A stretch of 64,000 bases of DNA, from positions 310,001 through 374,000 of the forward strand of contig NZ_BDBR01000008.1 in the NCBI RefSeq assembly GCF_001613085.1, given 5' to 3'. Made by a program: the position numbers and the translations under genes. Position 1 is the stretch's first letter. Every line of letters begins with the position of its first letter. The notes beneath the pieces were generated by a model, which saw nothing but the letters and a program-made list of their open reading frames with translations, had not been told where the DNA came from and did not search any database. The stretch is from Nocardia salmonicida NBRC 13393. GTDB lineage: Bacteria; Actinomycetota; Actinomycetes; Mycobacteriales; Mycobacteriaceae. Below are positions 8,634 to 17,800 of the stretch, piece by piece.

Positions 8634-10013
8634 TCAGACCCCTGCCTCTCCGGTGCTGCCGTCGGTATCGGCGGCGGTGACGAACAATTCCTCGGCCTTG
8701 CGCACTCGTACGGTGACCACCGCACCCCGATATCTGGCCAGTGCGGGCAACACCAGCAGCCCGTCGTCGACCGGCCGGATCAGCCGCAGCTTGGCGAGCA
8801 GCGCGAGCACCTCGGTGGTGAGCCCGCCGACATCGGCCTGCCATTGCGCGGCGAAGGTCGCGCCGTAGCGATCGGTGAGCGCGATGATCGTGGCGCGCAC
8901 CCAGGCGTCGTCCAGGAAGGGATAGGTGACCGGTTCGGGGGAATCGGTCACCTCGTCGTCGAAATCTGTTGCGGCAGTTGTTATATCGATATCGTCGGCG
9001 AGCGGAGCGAACACGCCCGCGGTGGGGATGGACGCATCGAGTTGCTCGAGCAACGCGTCATCAGGGGTGAGCGCGCCGGGACGGCGGGCGACCGGGTTGT
9101 CGATGTCGAGAACCGCGTCGGCGATCTCACCGATCAGCAGCAGCGCCACCTGTGCCAGGGTGCCGGTGCCGGGGAAGCGGGTATCGGACAGTCGACCCGA
9201 GGTGTCGATCAACGCCACACCCTCGGCCCGGCGTTCGGCCCGCAGGCCGGTGCAGTATTCGACCTCGCCGACCAGCCGGTCCTGGCCCAGCAGCGCCCGC
9301 TCGGCGTCCGACAGTTCGTCGAGATAGACGACCGGGCGCTCGACCAGTGCCCGGCGAACCCGGCGGGCCTGATCGGGCGATGCCTGGTCGGCGTCATCGG
9401 CCAGCAAACCGCGCACGCTGTGCAGGTGTTGGAGTGCTCGCGGCGGCCGGAACAGGGCGAACACCACCGGTCGGTCGATGTCGTAGAGCGCCTCGCCCGC
9501 CTCCGGGTCGCTGGCCCAGCCCCCCGCGTCGCCGTCGGCCAACGTCAGCGCGCCACGTGCGCCGAGCCAGCCGACGGCGTCGACGAAGGCATCGCGATCG
9601 GCGGCCCGCTCGGTCGACAGGTCGAGGCCTTCGATCCGGCTCGCGTAATCGGCGACGTGCTCGGCCAATTCCGAGAGGGTGATCTGGTCGCCCGCCCGGC
9701 CGAGGGCGGCCAGCGCCAACGACAGGTAGGCATAGCGGCGGCGGTCGAAGACGCGGTCGTTGACGCTGCGAGCGGGCCGGGCGTCGTCGAGCCGATCGTG
9801 GACCGGGTAGAGCCGGGCCGTGGTCTCGGTGACTTCCAGCCGGTAGCCGAACAATTCGGCCAGGTCCTCGCGGAGTTCGGTCGCCCAGCGGCGGATCAAC
9901 GGCAACGCGATCCGATCCGGGTATACACGGGTGACCAGGTGATTGGCCAGCATCACCCGCGCCGCCCGCTGATAGCTGTCCAGTGCCAGCGCGTCGATCC
10001 GTTGCCGCTTCAT
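8634..10013 (-). CDS. jetB: JetB of a type II Wadjet system (TIGR02678/DUF2398 family)
   Basis: 459 residues. Typical family features are visible: the N-terminal SYQRAARVMLANHLVTRVYPD, LPLIRRWATELREDLAELFGYRLEV, LYPVHDRLDDARPARS, and the RRYAYLSLALAALGRAGDQITLSELA helix-turn segment. DUF2398/TIGR02678 proteins are the MukE/kite-like partner (JetB) that contacts the JetC heads. ATGA overlap: its ATG at 10013 shares four bases with the jetA stop, and the jetC start follows two bases after its own stop, so jetABC are translationally coupled. Family assignment rests on remembered family features and operon order rather than a profile search. Confidence 0.85.
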   Translation of the reverse strand: MKRQRIDALALDSYQRAARVMLANHLVTRVYPDRIALPLIRRWATELREDLAELFGYRLEVTETTARLYPVHDRLDDARPARSVNDRVFDRRRYAYLSLALAALGRAGDQITLSELAEHVADYASRIEGLDLSTERAADRDAFVDAVGWLGARGALTLADGDAGGWASDPEAGEALYDIDRPVVFALFRPPRALQHLHSVRGLLADDADQASPDQARRVRRALVERPVVYLDELSDAERALLGQDRLVGEVEYCTGLRAERRAEGVALIDTSGRLSDTRFPGTGTLAQVALLLIGEIADAVLDIDNPVARRPGALTPDDALLEQLDASIPTAGVFAPLADDIDITTAATDFDDEVTDSPEPVTYPFLDDAWVRATIIALTDRYGATFAAQWQADVGGLTTEVLALLAKLRLIRPVDDGLLVLPALARYRGAVVTVRVRKAEELFVTAADTDGSTGEAGV

Positions 10014-11635
10014 CGCGCGACCCCCCGTCGCGCCGAACCGCTGCGCACCTCGAGGCGGCGATTGTTCAGATGCAGCAGCCCCACCGCGGTGCGGATCACC
10101 GTCGACCCGTCGCACGGCCGCACCGTCAACGTCACACCGTTGTCGGAACCTGTGGTGCCGTCGACGTTTCCGCTCACCGGCACCCAGGCGGTGGAAGCCG
10201 CGTCGAGCAGGCGCAAGAGCACCTCCGTCTCACGCTGATCGAGCACCCGCTCGTGCACATTGCCCTTCGACAGCGAGGCGGCGGCCGCGGCCCGGTCCCG
10301 CTGCGCCGCCAGTTGGGCCTCGCGCAGCCGCCGCACGCCCGCGTCGTTGCGCGCGATCCGGGCGGGGGCGCCCGCGGTGGGTGCGCGCCCGGTCTCGGCG
10401 AGGGTTCGCGAGATCTCCAACGGCGGTGCTTCCCACCAGGAACGGCTGGTCGGGATCAGCTCCGCATCGGGATGTTCCAGCGACAGATGGCGCGGTTTGC
10501 CGAGCCCGAACACCGCATCGTAGAGCGCGTGCGCGCCGCCCGCGGTGGGAGTGGCGACGAACCATTCGGCCAGGTGCCGCAACGCCGATTCCCGACTGAT
10601 GCCGCCGCGGCGGGTCTCGGTGACCCGGCGCAACAGCGACAGCACCGCCGCGATCGCGCTCATCGTCGCCTCGCGCAGCCGGTCGGCCTCACACGTTTCC
10701 GACGACTCGGTGCCCGCGGCGACGAACCAGGTGCGCAACCCGTCCCACCGCGAACGCCAATCCGCTTCGCGCTCGGCCAGGCTCAGCAACACCCGCTCGT
10801 CACACCCGGCCGCGCGACCGATCAACTGCTCGACTCCGGTCTCCTCGACCTCGCCGATCGCCGCGGCCAGCCGCGGCGCGAACCGGGCCAGATCCATGCT
10901 GAACTCCCGCATGTGCGCCAGCAACGCGTCCTTGTGCGCGAGAAAGGATTCCGGGGTGATCTCGGTCGTGCGTACCAGATCGCCCAGTGACAGGTAGAAA
11001 TGCGCGGCCCGCGCGGCCATGTCGGTGAGCGCGGCGTCGAGCCTGCGCAGGGTGGTGTAGACCCGCTCGGCATCGCCGTCGCGGTTGGCGGCGGCGAGCG
11101 TGCGCAGGTCGGCGAGCAACTCGGGGAGCACGAGCCGCGACAGCGACGCGTCCTCCATGCGGGCCGCGAGCACCCCGGCCACCGCTCGGTAGGCCTGGAA
11201 ACCGGCCTGCGCGAACTGGTAGACGTAGTGCCGGTTGCGGTACTCGGCCAGCGTCGCCGCCCGGGTGCCGTCGTAGCTGCGTTCGAGCACACCCCAGCGA
11301 TGCAACTGCTCGAGCAGGGGGCCGATCTCGACCGCGGGCAGTGGGACACCCGCGGCCGCCTCGACCCGGCCGCCCGCCTCGACCCGGGAAATCCACTCCG
11401 CGACGTCGTCGGCGTGCAACAACACCACGTAGGCGGCACGAGCGCTGTCGAAGGCACGCAGCACCCGCAGGTAGTCGGCGCGCTTCTCGGCGGTCGCGAA
11501 CGAGAACAACCGCAGACGTTCGTCCCACAGGGCGGGTACGGCGCTGGGCAGGCCGTCGGCGGAGTCGGTCACCGTAGACAGGTTAGTGGTGGCCTTCCCG
11601 TGCTCCGCCGGACCCGTCTCCGATCGGCGTGGCAT
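10010..11635 (-). CDS. jetA: JetA of a type II Wadjet system (TIGR02677/DUF2397 family)
   Basis: 541 residues. The family core begins at PALWDERLRLFSFATAEKRADYLRVLRAFDSAR and continues with YVVLLHADDVAEW, TLAEYRNRHYVYQFAQAGF and a Leu-rich helical middle, consistent with DUF2397/TIGR02677, the kleisin-like subunit that bridges the JetC heads. The ATG at 11635 lies 12 bp after the stop of the XRE-type regulator; a GTG at 11572 (TVTDSADGL) is an alternative start that would drop 21 low-complexity residues. It is the first jet gene of the operon and overlaps jetB by 4 bp. Confidence 0.85.
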   Translation of the reverse strand: MPRRSETGPAEHGKATTNLSTVTDSADGLPSAVPALWDERLRLFSFATAEKRADYLRVLRAFDSARAAYVVLLHADDVAEWISRVEAGGRVEAAAGVPLPAVEIGPLLEQLHRWGVLERSYDGTRAATLAEYRNRHYVYQFAQAGFQAYRAVAGVLAARMEDASLSRLVLPELLADLRTLAAANRDGDAERVYTTLRRLDAALTDMAARAAHFYLSLGDLVRTTEITPESFLAHKDALLAHMREFSMDLARFAPRLAAAIGEVEETGVEQLIGRAAGCDERVLLSLAEREADWRSRWDGLRTWFVAAGTESSETCEADRLREATMSAIAAVLSLLRRVTETRRGGISRESALRHLAEWFVATPTAGGAHALYDAVFGLGKPRHLSLEHPDAELIPTSRSWWEAPPLEISRTLAETGRAPTAGAPARIARNDAGVRRLREAQLAAQRDRAAAAASLSKGNVHERVLDQRETEVLLRLLDAASTAWVPVSGNVDGTTGSDNGVTLTVRPCDGSTVIRTAVGLLHLNNRRLEVRSGSARRGVAR

Positions 11636-11647
11636 CGCCCGGCGAGC

Positions 11648-12880
11648 TCATCCGACATTGAGCGATCGCAGCTGCTCGAGGAACGATTGGGTGCGCTGAT
11701 CTCCTGGGTAGCGTTCGATGATCTCCCTGGCCGCCTCGCCCGCGATCCACGCCAGCGACGGCAGCGACTTGCGACCCGCGGAGAACGCCGCGACGCCCTC
11801 CTCGACCGCGCGCTCGAGATCGCGGTCGCGCACCGCGACGACAGCCAGGGTCAGCCGAGCCTCGGAGACCCGCATGGGATTGCGGACCGAACCGTCCGGT
11901 CGGGTCGAATCGCTGATCACCTGCCGGGCGTAGCGTTCGGCCAGTCGATCCTGGCCGGCCACTCGGCAGCAGTCCATCGCGTAGAAGTCGAATTTGGTGG
12001 CGTCGACGACGAAGTGGTTGTCGAGATCGGCCGGGTGACCCATCCGCGACAGAATCGCCTTGCCCTCGTCGAGCGCGGTCTGCATCGCGCGACGGTCACC
12101 GAGTCGAGCCCAGCCCTTGGCGCGCTGCGCGGCCAACTGCACCCCGACACTCGACGACGTGGTACCGGCCATCGCCTTCTCCGAGACATCGATCGCGCCA
12201 CGAAAGTTGCCCTGTGTCAACGCGAACCACGCTGACATCTCCGCGGCCCACCCGACGATCTCCGGATTGCCCGCTTCCCGACCGAGGGAATCGGCGGCCC
12301 GGCGGGTGGCTTCGGCGCCGCCTCTGCGGCCGAGGTCGTAGTCGACGCAACCGACCAGCAACGCCACCCAGCCCGCCAGCACGAGGATCTCTCGATGCTG
12401 GCTCAGCGTCAGTCTGCCGTCGAGCAGCGAGGTGATCCGGCGCAGCCACGCGGTCCCCTCGGTGTGCAGCGCATGTGGGTCGGCATAGGCGTATTCACAG
12501 CACAACCGTTCGGCGGTGATCCGCACCGCGTCCAGTGTGGCGCTGTTGACGTCGGACATCCTGAGTCGTCCGATGAACTCCAAAGTGTCCATACCGGTTG
12601 CCGATAACAGCTCGTCATCGCGGTTGGGACGGGACTTCGGGAAGAACGCGGCGGGGACGGTGTCGAACGCGGCCGCGATGATCGGCGCGTAGAACTCGTC
12701 AGGTCGCGATTCCCCGGATTCCCAGCGGCGCCAGTTGCGCAGCAAGGTACTGTCCGTCGGCAGGTTGTGGGAGGACTTGGCACGCATCGCGCGAACGGCA
12801 TCGCCTTGCGACCACCCCCTCGCGTCACGTTCCGAGCGCATCCGAACAGCCCATACGGGTCGATCATCAGTTGCGGTCAC
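11648..12880 (-). CDS. XRE-type helix-turn-helix regulator with TPR-like C-terminal region
   Basis: 410 residues. Residues about 10-90 form a lambda-repressor-type HTH (RMRSERDARGWSQGDAVRAM...LLRNWRRWESGESRPDEFYAPIIAAAF), the form common in actinomycete XRE regulators. The rest is helical and repeat-like (WAAEMSAWFALTQGNFRGAIDVSEKAM, AAQRAKGWARLGDRRAMQTALDEGKAIL), typical of TPR sensor domains. GTG start at 12880; an AATACT -10-like box 6 nt upstream would give a leaderless transcript. It is the leading gene of the operon into jetA (12-bp gap), which makes it a candidate regulator or extra component of the Wadjet-like system. Divergent from the small gene at 13136. Confidence 0.8.
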   Translation of the reverse strand: MTATDDRPVWAVRMRSERDARGWSQGDAVRAMRAKSSHNLPTDSTLLRNWRRWESGESRPDEFYAPIIAAAFDTVPAAFFPKSRPNRDDELLSATGMDTLEFIGRLRMSDVNSATLDAVRITAERLCCEYAYADPHALHTEGTAWLRRITSLLDGRLTLSQHREILVLAGWVALLVGCVDYDLGRRGGAEATRRAADSLGREAGNPEIVGWAAEMSAWFALTQGNFRGAIDVSEKAMAGTTSSSVGVQLAAQRAKGWARLGDRRAMQTALDEGKAILSRMGHPADLDNHFVVDATKFDFYAMDCCRVAGQDRLAERYARQVISDSTRPDGSVRNPMRVSEARLTLAVVAVRDRDLERAVEEGVAAFSAGRKSLPSLAWIAGEAAREIIERYPGDQRTQSFLEQLRSLNVG

Positions 12881-12929
12881 GGCGGTAGTATTCCACCAGT
12901 TAACGTTCGGCGTCCCGGATAGGGCATGT

Positions 12930-12951
12930 AGATGTCATCGGATTGACATCT
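12930..12951. promoter_or_regulatory. Inverted repeat upstream of XRE regulator
   Basis: Perfect repeat AGATGTCA-TCGGAT-TGACATCT, 50-70 bp upstream of the regulator start in the divergent region. A plausible autoregulatory operator for the XRE protein; no direct evidence beyond symmetry and position. Confidence 0.5.
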
Positions 12952-13046
12952 GCTGCCGGGGGCCGCGAGTGTTCATGATGTAAGCAGGTGCTCGGCATGA
13001 CAACCGGGTTCCCGCTTTGCAGGAGAGCTTGCAGGGCAACGCAGTA

Positions 13047-13077
13047 CCCCCGCGTGGCGCACCGCGCGACGCGGGGG
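13047..13077. other. Strong GC hairpin in 5' region of small recombinase-like gene
   Basis: CCCCCGCGT (13047-13055) pairs with ACGCGGGGG (13069-13077) around a 13-nt loop, ending about 60 bp before the GTG at 13136. There is no U-tract, so it is not a classic terminator; it could insulate the gene or shape its leader RNA. Confidence 0.35.
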
Positions 13078-13135
13078 GACCGGTAAACAACAGGTCCGAC
13101 AACAGAACAGCGATCCCAATCCAACGGAGGTTCGG

Positions 13136-13441
13136 GTGGAAGCGTTGATCTATGGATACTTGCGGGACGATTTGGCCGATGGCCAGAGCGACCAATTGGA
13201 GGATGCGCTACGCAGCCTCGCGCGCACCGCGGGCATGTGTTTCGCCGCGACGTTCCACGAAGCACCCGCGGGTGACGGTGCGGCGTTCGCCGAACTCACC
13301 CAGGAACTGAAGCGGGCCGACGCCCACCACGTGGTGGTGCCGTCACTCGATCACCTTGCGGGCCAGACGATTCCGCGTGACCTGCTGATCGCGAAGCTGG
13401 CGCACGAGGCGGCCGCTCAGGTACTGACCCTGGAGCGTTAG
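13136..13441 (+). CDS. Small serine-recombinase N-domain-like protein, catalytically degenerate
   Basis: 101 residues. The layout follows the catalytic fold of serine recombinases: an opening strand LIYGYLRDD, a helix DQLEDALRSLARTAG, a strand around FAATF, a helix AFAELTQELKRADA, then HHVVVPSLDHLA and IAKLAHEAAAQVLTL. The motif that should read Y-x-R-V-S/T is YLRDD, so the nucleophilic Ser is missing, and there is no DNA-binding C-domain. It is therefore unlikely to recombine DNA; it may be a regulatory or structural relic. GTG start with a good GGAGG site 5 nt upstream. Divergent from the XRE/jet operon. Confidence 0.65.
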   Translation: MEALIYGYLRDDLADGQSDQLEDALRSLARTAGMCFAATFHEAPAGDGAAFAELTQELKRADAHHVVVPSLDHLAGQTIPRDLLIAKLAHEAAAQVLTLER

Positions 13442-13471
13442 CCATGGGATCCGACGCATGCGCCGATCCGC

Positions 13472-13506
13472 CATCTCGGTAGCGGCCGGGCAGGCCTGCC
13501 GAGATG
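13472..13506 (+). terminator. Hairpin after small recombinase-like gene
   Basis: CATCTCGG pairs with CCGAGATG across a GC-rich interior that itself holds the palindrome GGCAGGCCTGCC (13489-13500). It starts about 30 bp after the stop codon. No U-tract follows, which is common for actinomycete terminators. Confidence 0.4.
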
Positions 13507-13622
13507 CCCGGCAAGCAGAACCGACACCTCGGCGATCCGCCGCGCTGCCGTCGCGGCATGCACCCGATCGATATCGCAGTCGATGTCGATCGGGGAGTGT
13601 CGCCGCTATGAGCCGGGTGCCG

Positions 13623-13748
13623 TTATCGAGGCGGTGTCAGGGTGAAATGCCCGCCCGGAATGAGGATTTCGATGCCGTGGGGATACTCGACCACCGATTC
13701 CACTGGTAGGTAGGCCATTCGGGCAGCGGCCTCGGTACGGCCGACCAT
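13623..13748 (-). CDS. Possible 41-residue protein downstream of and in frame with the PAC2 gene
   Basis: Reads MVGRTEAAARMAYLPVESVV..., ending GGHFTLTPPR, with native-looking composition. The reading is open, in the same frame, all the way back to the TAG of the PAC2 gene at 13791-13793, so it is either an independent short gene (ATG at 13748, or GTG at 13751), the remnant of a longer ancestral C-terminus, or a read-through extension. No ribosome-binding site is clear. Unknown function. Confidence 0.35.
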   Translation of the reverse strand: MVGRTEAAARMAYLPVESVVEYPHGIEILIPGGHFTLTPPR

Positions 13749-13790
13749 CACGAACAACAGCGGGCCCGGCGAAATCCCGGTGTACGGGGA

Positions 13791-14675
13791 CTAGAGGCCG
13801 AAGCTACCCGGACCGCGCCTGCGCAGGTATTTCTCGAATTCCGCCGCGATGGCGTCGCCGTCGATCTTGGACATGGTCTCGTTGAGGTCGATCGCCGCGT
13901 CGCCGCGCTCCTCGAGCGAGCGCACGTACTCGCTGATCTCCTCGTCGCCGAGGGTCATCTCGTTGACCGCGGCTTCCCACTCCTCGGCCTGTTTCGGCAG
14001 TTCGCCGAGCGGGACCTCGATATCGAGGACGTCTTCGACCCGATGCAGCAGCGCGATGGTCGCCTTCGGGTTCGGCGGTTGCGACACGTAGTGCGGGACC
14101 GCGGCCCAGAACGACACCGCGGGCACACCGGCCTTCACACACTGGTCCTGCAACACACCGGTGATCCCGGTCGGGCCCTCGTACCTGGTCTGTTCCAGAC
14201 TGAACCGCTCGGCGGCCTCGGGACTGTAGGCCGAACCGGTCACCGGCACCGGCCGGGTATGCGGGGTATCGGCCAGCAGCGCGCCGAGGATGACCACGGT
14301 CTCCACACCCAGTTGCTCGATGAACTCGAGCAGGTCGTCGCAGAAACTGCGCCATTTCATATTCGGTTCGATGCCGCGCAGCAGCACCACGTCACGGTCG
14401 CTGCCGGGCGGGGAACACACCGACAGCATCGTCGAGGGCCACTGGATCTCCCTGGTCACGCCGTCGACCTGGCGGACCGTGGGCCGGTTCACCTGGTAGT
14501 CGTAGTAGTCCTCGGAATCGAGCTCGGCCAGCGGCTCGGCATCCCAGATCAACTCCAGATGCTCGATGGCGCCACTGGCGGCATCGCCGGCGTCGTTCCA
14601 GCCCTCGAAGGCGGCAACCATGACGGGATTGCGCAACGTCGGCAGTTCCGTCTCGGGGGTCTCACTGGCATCCAC
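13791..14675 (-). CDS. PAC2-family protein (proteasome-assembly-chaperone-like)
   Basis: 294 residues. PAC2 fold features: an N-terminal PVMVAAFEGWNDAGDAASGAIEHL, the YDYQVNRPTVR strand, DVVLLRGIEPNMKWRSF, VETVVILGALLADTPHTRPVPVTG and YEGPTGITGVLQDQC, and a helical acidic tail. It corresponds to M. tuberculosis Rv2125, which also sits beside metH. Actinobacterial PAC2 proteins resemble eukaryotic proteasome chaperones but their role here is not established. Starts MDASETPETE. Divergent from metH with a 138-bp gap. Confidence 0.85.
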   Translation of the reverse strand: MDASETPETELPTLRNPVMVAAFEGWNDAGDAASGAIEHLELIWDAEPLAELDSEDYYDYQVNRPTVRQVDGVTREIQWPSTMLSVCSPPGSDRDVVLLRGIEPNMKWRSFCDDLLEFIEQLGVETVVILGALLADTPHTRPVPVTGSAYSPEAAERFSLEQTRYEGPTGITGVLQDQCVKAGVPAVSFWAAVPHYVSQPPNPKATIALLHRVEDVLDIEVPLGELPKQAEEWEAAVNEMTLGDEEISEYVRSLEERGDAAIDLNETMSKIDGDAIAAEFEKYLRRRGPGSFGL

Positions 14676-14780
14676 CCGGTCAGCCTAGTGTCTCGTGCGA
14701 ATTGTTTTGCGGTGACCGACGGTGTTGCGTGTTTCCGCCGCGGACAGTGGCGCAGGCCACTTGATTCACCCACAGTGGTC

Positions 14781-14807
14781 TTGTTCGTCGGGGGCGCCCT
14801 CTAGTCT
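14781..14807 (+). promoter_or_regulatory. Likely leaderless promoter of metH
   Basis: A TAGTCT -10-like hexamer (14802-14807) lies 6 nt before the ATG of metH, with TTGTTC (14781-14786) as a weak -35. The spacing would put transcription start at or next to the start codon, and no Shine-Dalgarno sequence is present. There is no room for a cobalamin riboswitch. Confidence 0.4.
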
Positions 14808-14813
14808 TGAATC

Positions 14814-17800
14814 ATGTCTGCGTCCTTGCCCACCGGGTTCGATACCACGCTCCTCGACACGCTGCGGCGGCGTGTCGTCATCGGCGACGGCGCGATGGGC
14901 ACGATGTTGCAGGCCGCGGATCTGTCGCTCGACGACTTCCGTGGCCTAGAGGGTTGCAACGAGATCCTCAACGACACCCGCCCTGATGTGCTCGCCGAGA
15001 TCCACCGCGCCTACTTCGCCGCAGGCGCGGACGCGGTGGAGACCAACACCTTCGGCTGCAACCTGCCCAACCTCGCCGACTACGACATCCAGGACCGGAT
15101 TCGGGATCTGGCCGAGCGCGGCACCCGTATCGCCCGCGATGTCGCCGACGAGATGGGTCCCTCGGCCGACGGTACTGCGCGTTATGTCCTGGGCTCGATG
15201 GGCCCGGGAACCAAGCTGCCGACCCTGGGTCACGCGCCGTTCGTGTCGCTGCGTGATGCCTACACCGAGGCCGCGCTCGGCATGCTCGACGGCGGCGCCG
15301 ACGCCATCCTCATCGAGACCTGCCAGGACCTGCTGCAGGTCAAGGCCGCGATCACCGGCAGCCGCCGGGCGATGATCGCCGCCGGTCGCCGGATCCCGAT
15401 CATCACCCACGTCACCGTGGAGACCACCGGCACGATGCTGGTCGGCAGTGAGATCGGCGCGGCGCTGACCGCGCTGGAACCCCTCGGTATCGACATGATC
15501 GGTCTGAACTGCGCGACCGGGCCCGCGGAGATGAGCGAGCACCTGCGGCACCTGTCGCGGCACGCGAACATCCCGGTGTCGGTGATGCCGAACGCCGGTC
15601 TGCCGGTGCTCGGGGCCAACGGCGCGGAGTACCCGCTCGACCCCGAAGAGCTCGCCGTCGCGCTGAGCGGGTTCGTCTCCGAGTTCGGGTTGTCGCTGGT
15701 CGGTGGTTGCTGTGGCACCACCCCCGAGCACATCCGGCAGGTCGCCGAGGCGGTGCGCGAGGTCGAGAAGACGCTGCCGCCGATCGCCGATCGTCGCCAC
15801 CCCGAGCACGAGCCTGCCGTGTCGAGCATGTACACCGCTGTCCCGTTCGAGCAGGACGCGTCGATCATGATGATCGGTGAGCGCACGAATGCCAACGGCT
15901 CCAAGGCTTTCCGTGACGCGATGCTGGCCGCCGACTGGCAGCGCTGCCTAGAGATCGCCAAGGACCAGACCCGCGACGGCGCGCACATGCTCGACCTGTG
16001 CGTCGACTACGTGGGCCGTGACGGTGCCGAGGACATGAACGAGCTGGCCTCGCGGCTGGCGACCGCCTCTACGTTGCCGATCATGCTCGACTCCACCGAA
16101 GTGCCGGTGTTGCAGGCCGGTCTGCAGCATCTGGGCGGTCGGTGCGCGGTGAACTCGGTGAACTACGAGGACGGCGCCGGCCCGGATTCGCGGTTCCAGC
16201 AGATCATGCGCCTGGTCTCCGAGCACGGCGCCGCTGTCGTCGCGTTGACCATCGACGAAGAGGGTCAGGCGCGCACCGCCGATCACAAGGTCGCGATCGC
16301 CGAGCGGCTCATCGACGACATCACCGGCAACTGGGGCCTGGCCGAGTCCGACATCATCATCGACACCCTGACCTTCACCCTCGGCACCGGACAGGAGGAG
16401 TCGCGCAAGGATGGTGAGGAGACGATCAAGGCCATCCGCGAGCTCAAGCGCCGCCGCCCGCAGGTGCAGACCACCCTTGGTCTGTCGAATATCTCCTTCG
16501 GTCTGAACCCGGCCGCCCGGCAGGTGCTGAACTCGGTGTTCATGCACGAATGTGTGCAGGCGGGTCTCGACTCGGCGATCGTGCACGCCTCGAAGATCCT
16601 GCCGATGAGCCGGATCCCCGAGGAGCACCAGCAGGTCGCCCTCGACCTGATCTATGACCGCCGCGGCGAGGACTACGACCCGCTGCAGAAGCTGATGGCG
16701 CTGTTCGAGGGTGTTTCGACGGCATCGTCGCGGGCCTCGCGTGCGGAGGAGATGGCCCTGCTGCCGTTGTTCGAGCGTCTCGAGCGGCGCATCGTCGACG
16801 GTGAGCGCAACGGTCTGGGCGATGATTTGGACGAAGCGATGCAGACGGTGCCGCCGCTGCAGATCATCAACGAGACGCTGCTGTCGGGCATGAAGACCGT
16901 CGGTGAGCTGTTCGGTTCGGGGCAGATGCAGCTGCCGTTCGTGCTGCAGTCGGCCGAGGTGATGAAAACCGCTGTCGCGCACCTGGAACCGCACATGGAA
17001 GCCACCGACGACGCGGGCAAGGGCCGCATCGTGCTGGCGACGGTGAAGGGCGATGTCCACGACATCGGCAAGAACCTGGTCGACATCATCTTGTCCAACA
17101 ACGGCTACGAGGTCGTGAACCTGGGCATCAAGCAGCCGATCGCGACCATCCTCGACGCCGCCCAGGACAAGAAGGCCGACGTGATCGGCATGTCCGGGCT
17201 GTTGGTGAAGTCGACGGTGGTGATGAAGGAGAACCTCGGCGAACTCAACACCAAGGGTGTCGCCGAACAGTTCCCGGTGCTGCTCGGTGGCGCCGCGCTG
17301 ACCCGTTCCTACGTGGAGAACGACCTGACCGAGGTCTACGACGGCGACGTGTACTACGCCCGCGACGCGTTCGAGGGCCTGCGGTTGATGGACGAGATCA
17401 TGACCGTCAAGCGCGGCGGTGGCCTCGATCCCGACAGCCCCGCGGCGATCGCGGCCAAGGAGAAGGCCGCCGAGCGCAAGGCCCGCCACGAACGGTCCAA
17501 GCGGATCGCGGCCGAGCGCAAGGCCGCCGAGGTGCCGATCGTGGTGCCCGAGCGTTCCGACGTCGCCGCGGACCTGCCGGTGCCGACGCCGCCGTTCTGG
17601 GGCACACGGGTGGTGAAGGGTCTGCCGCTGGCGGAGTATTCGGGTCTGCTCGACGAGCGGGCGCTGTTCCTCGGCCAGTGGGGTCTGCGTGGTCAGAAGG
17701 CCGGCGAAGGGCCGACCTATGAGGACCTGGTGGAGACCGAGGGTCGTCCGCGGTTGCGTGCCTGGCTGGAGCGACTCGCCACCGAGGGAGTGCTCCAGCA

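Larger units (their letters stand above)
13442..13790. other. Gap with hairpin and one possible small gene
   Basis: These 349 bp contain a hairpin at 13472-13506 and a possible minus-strand 41-residue reading at 13623-13748. Nothing else recognisable. Confidence 0.5.

Noticed and set aside
14676..14813. Cobalamin riboswitch before metH
   Set aside because: The gap is too short (138 bp, shared with a divergent gene) and no B12-box-like sequence is seen; a leaderless promoter explains the start.
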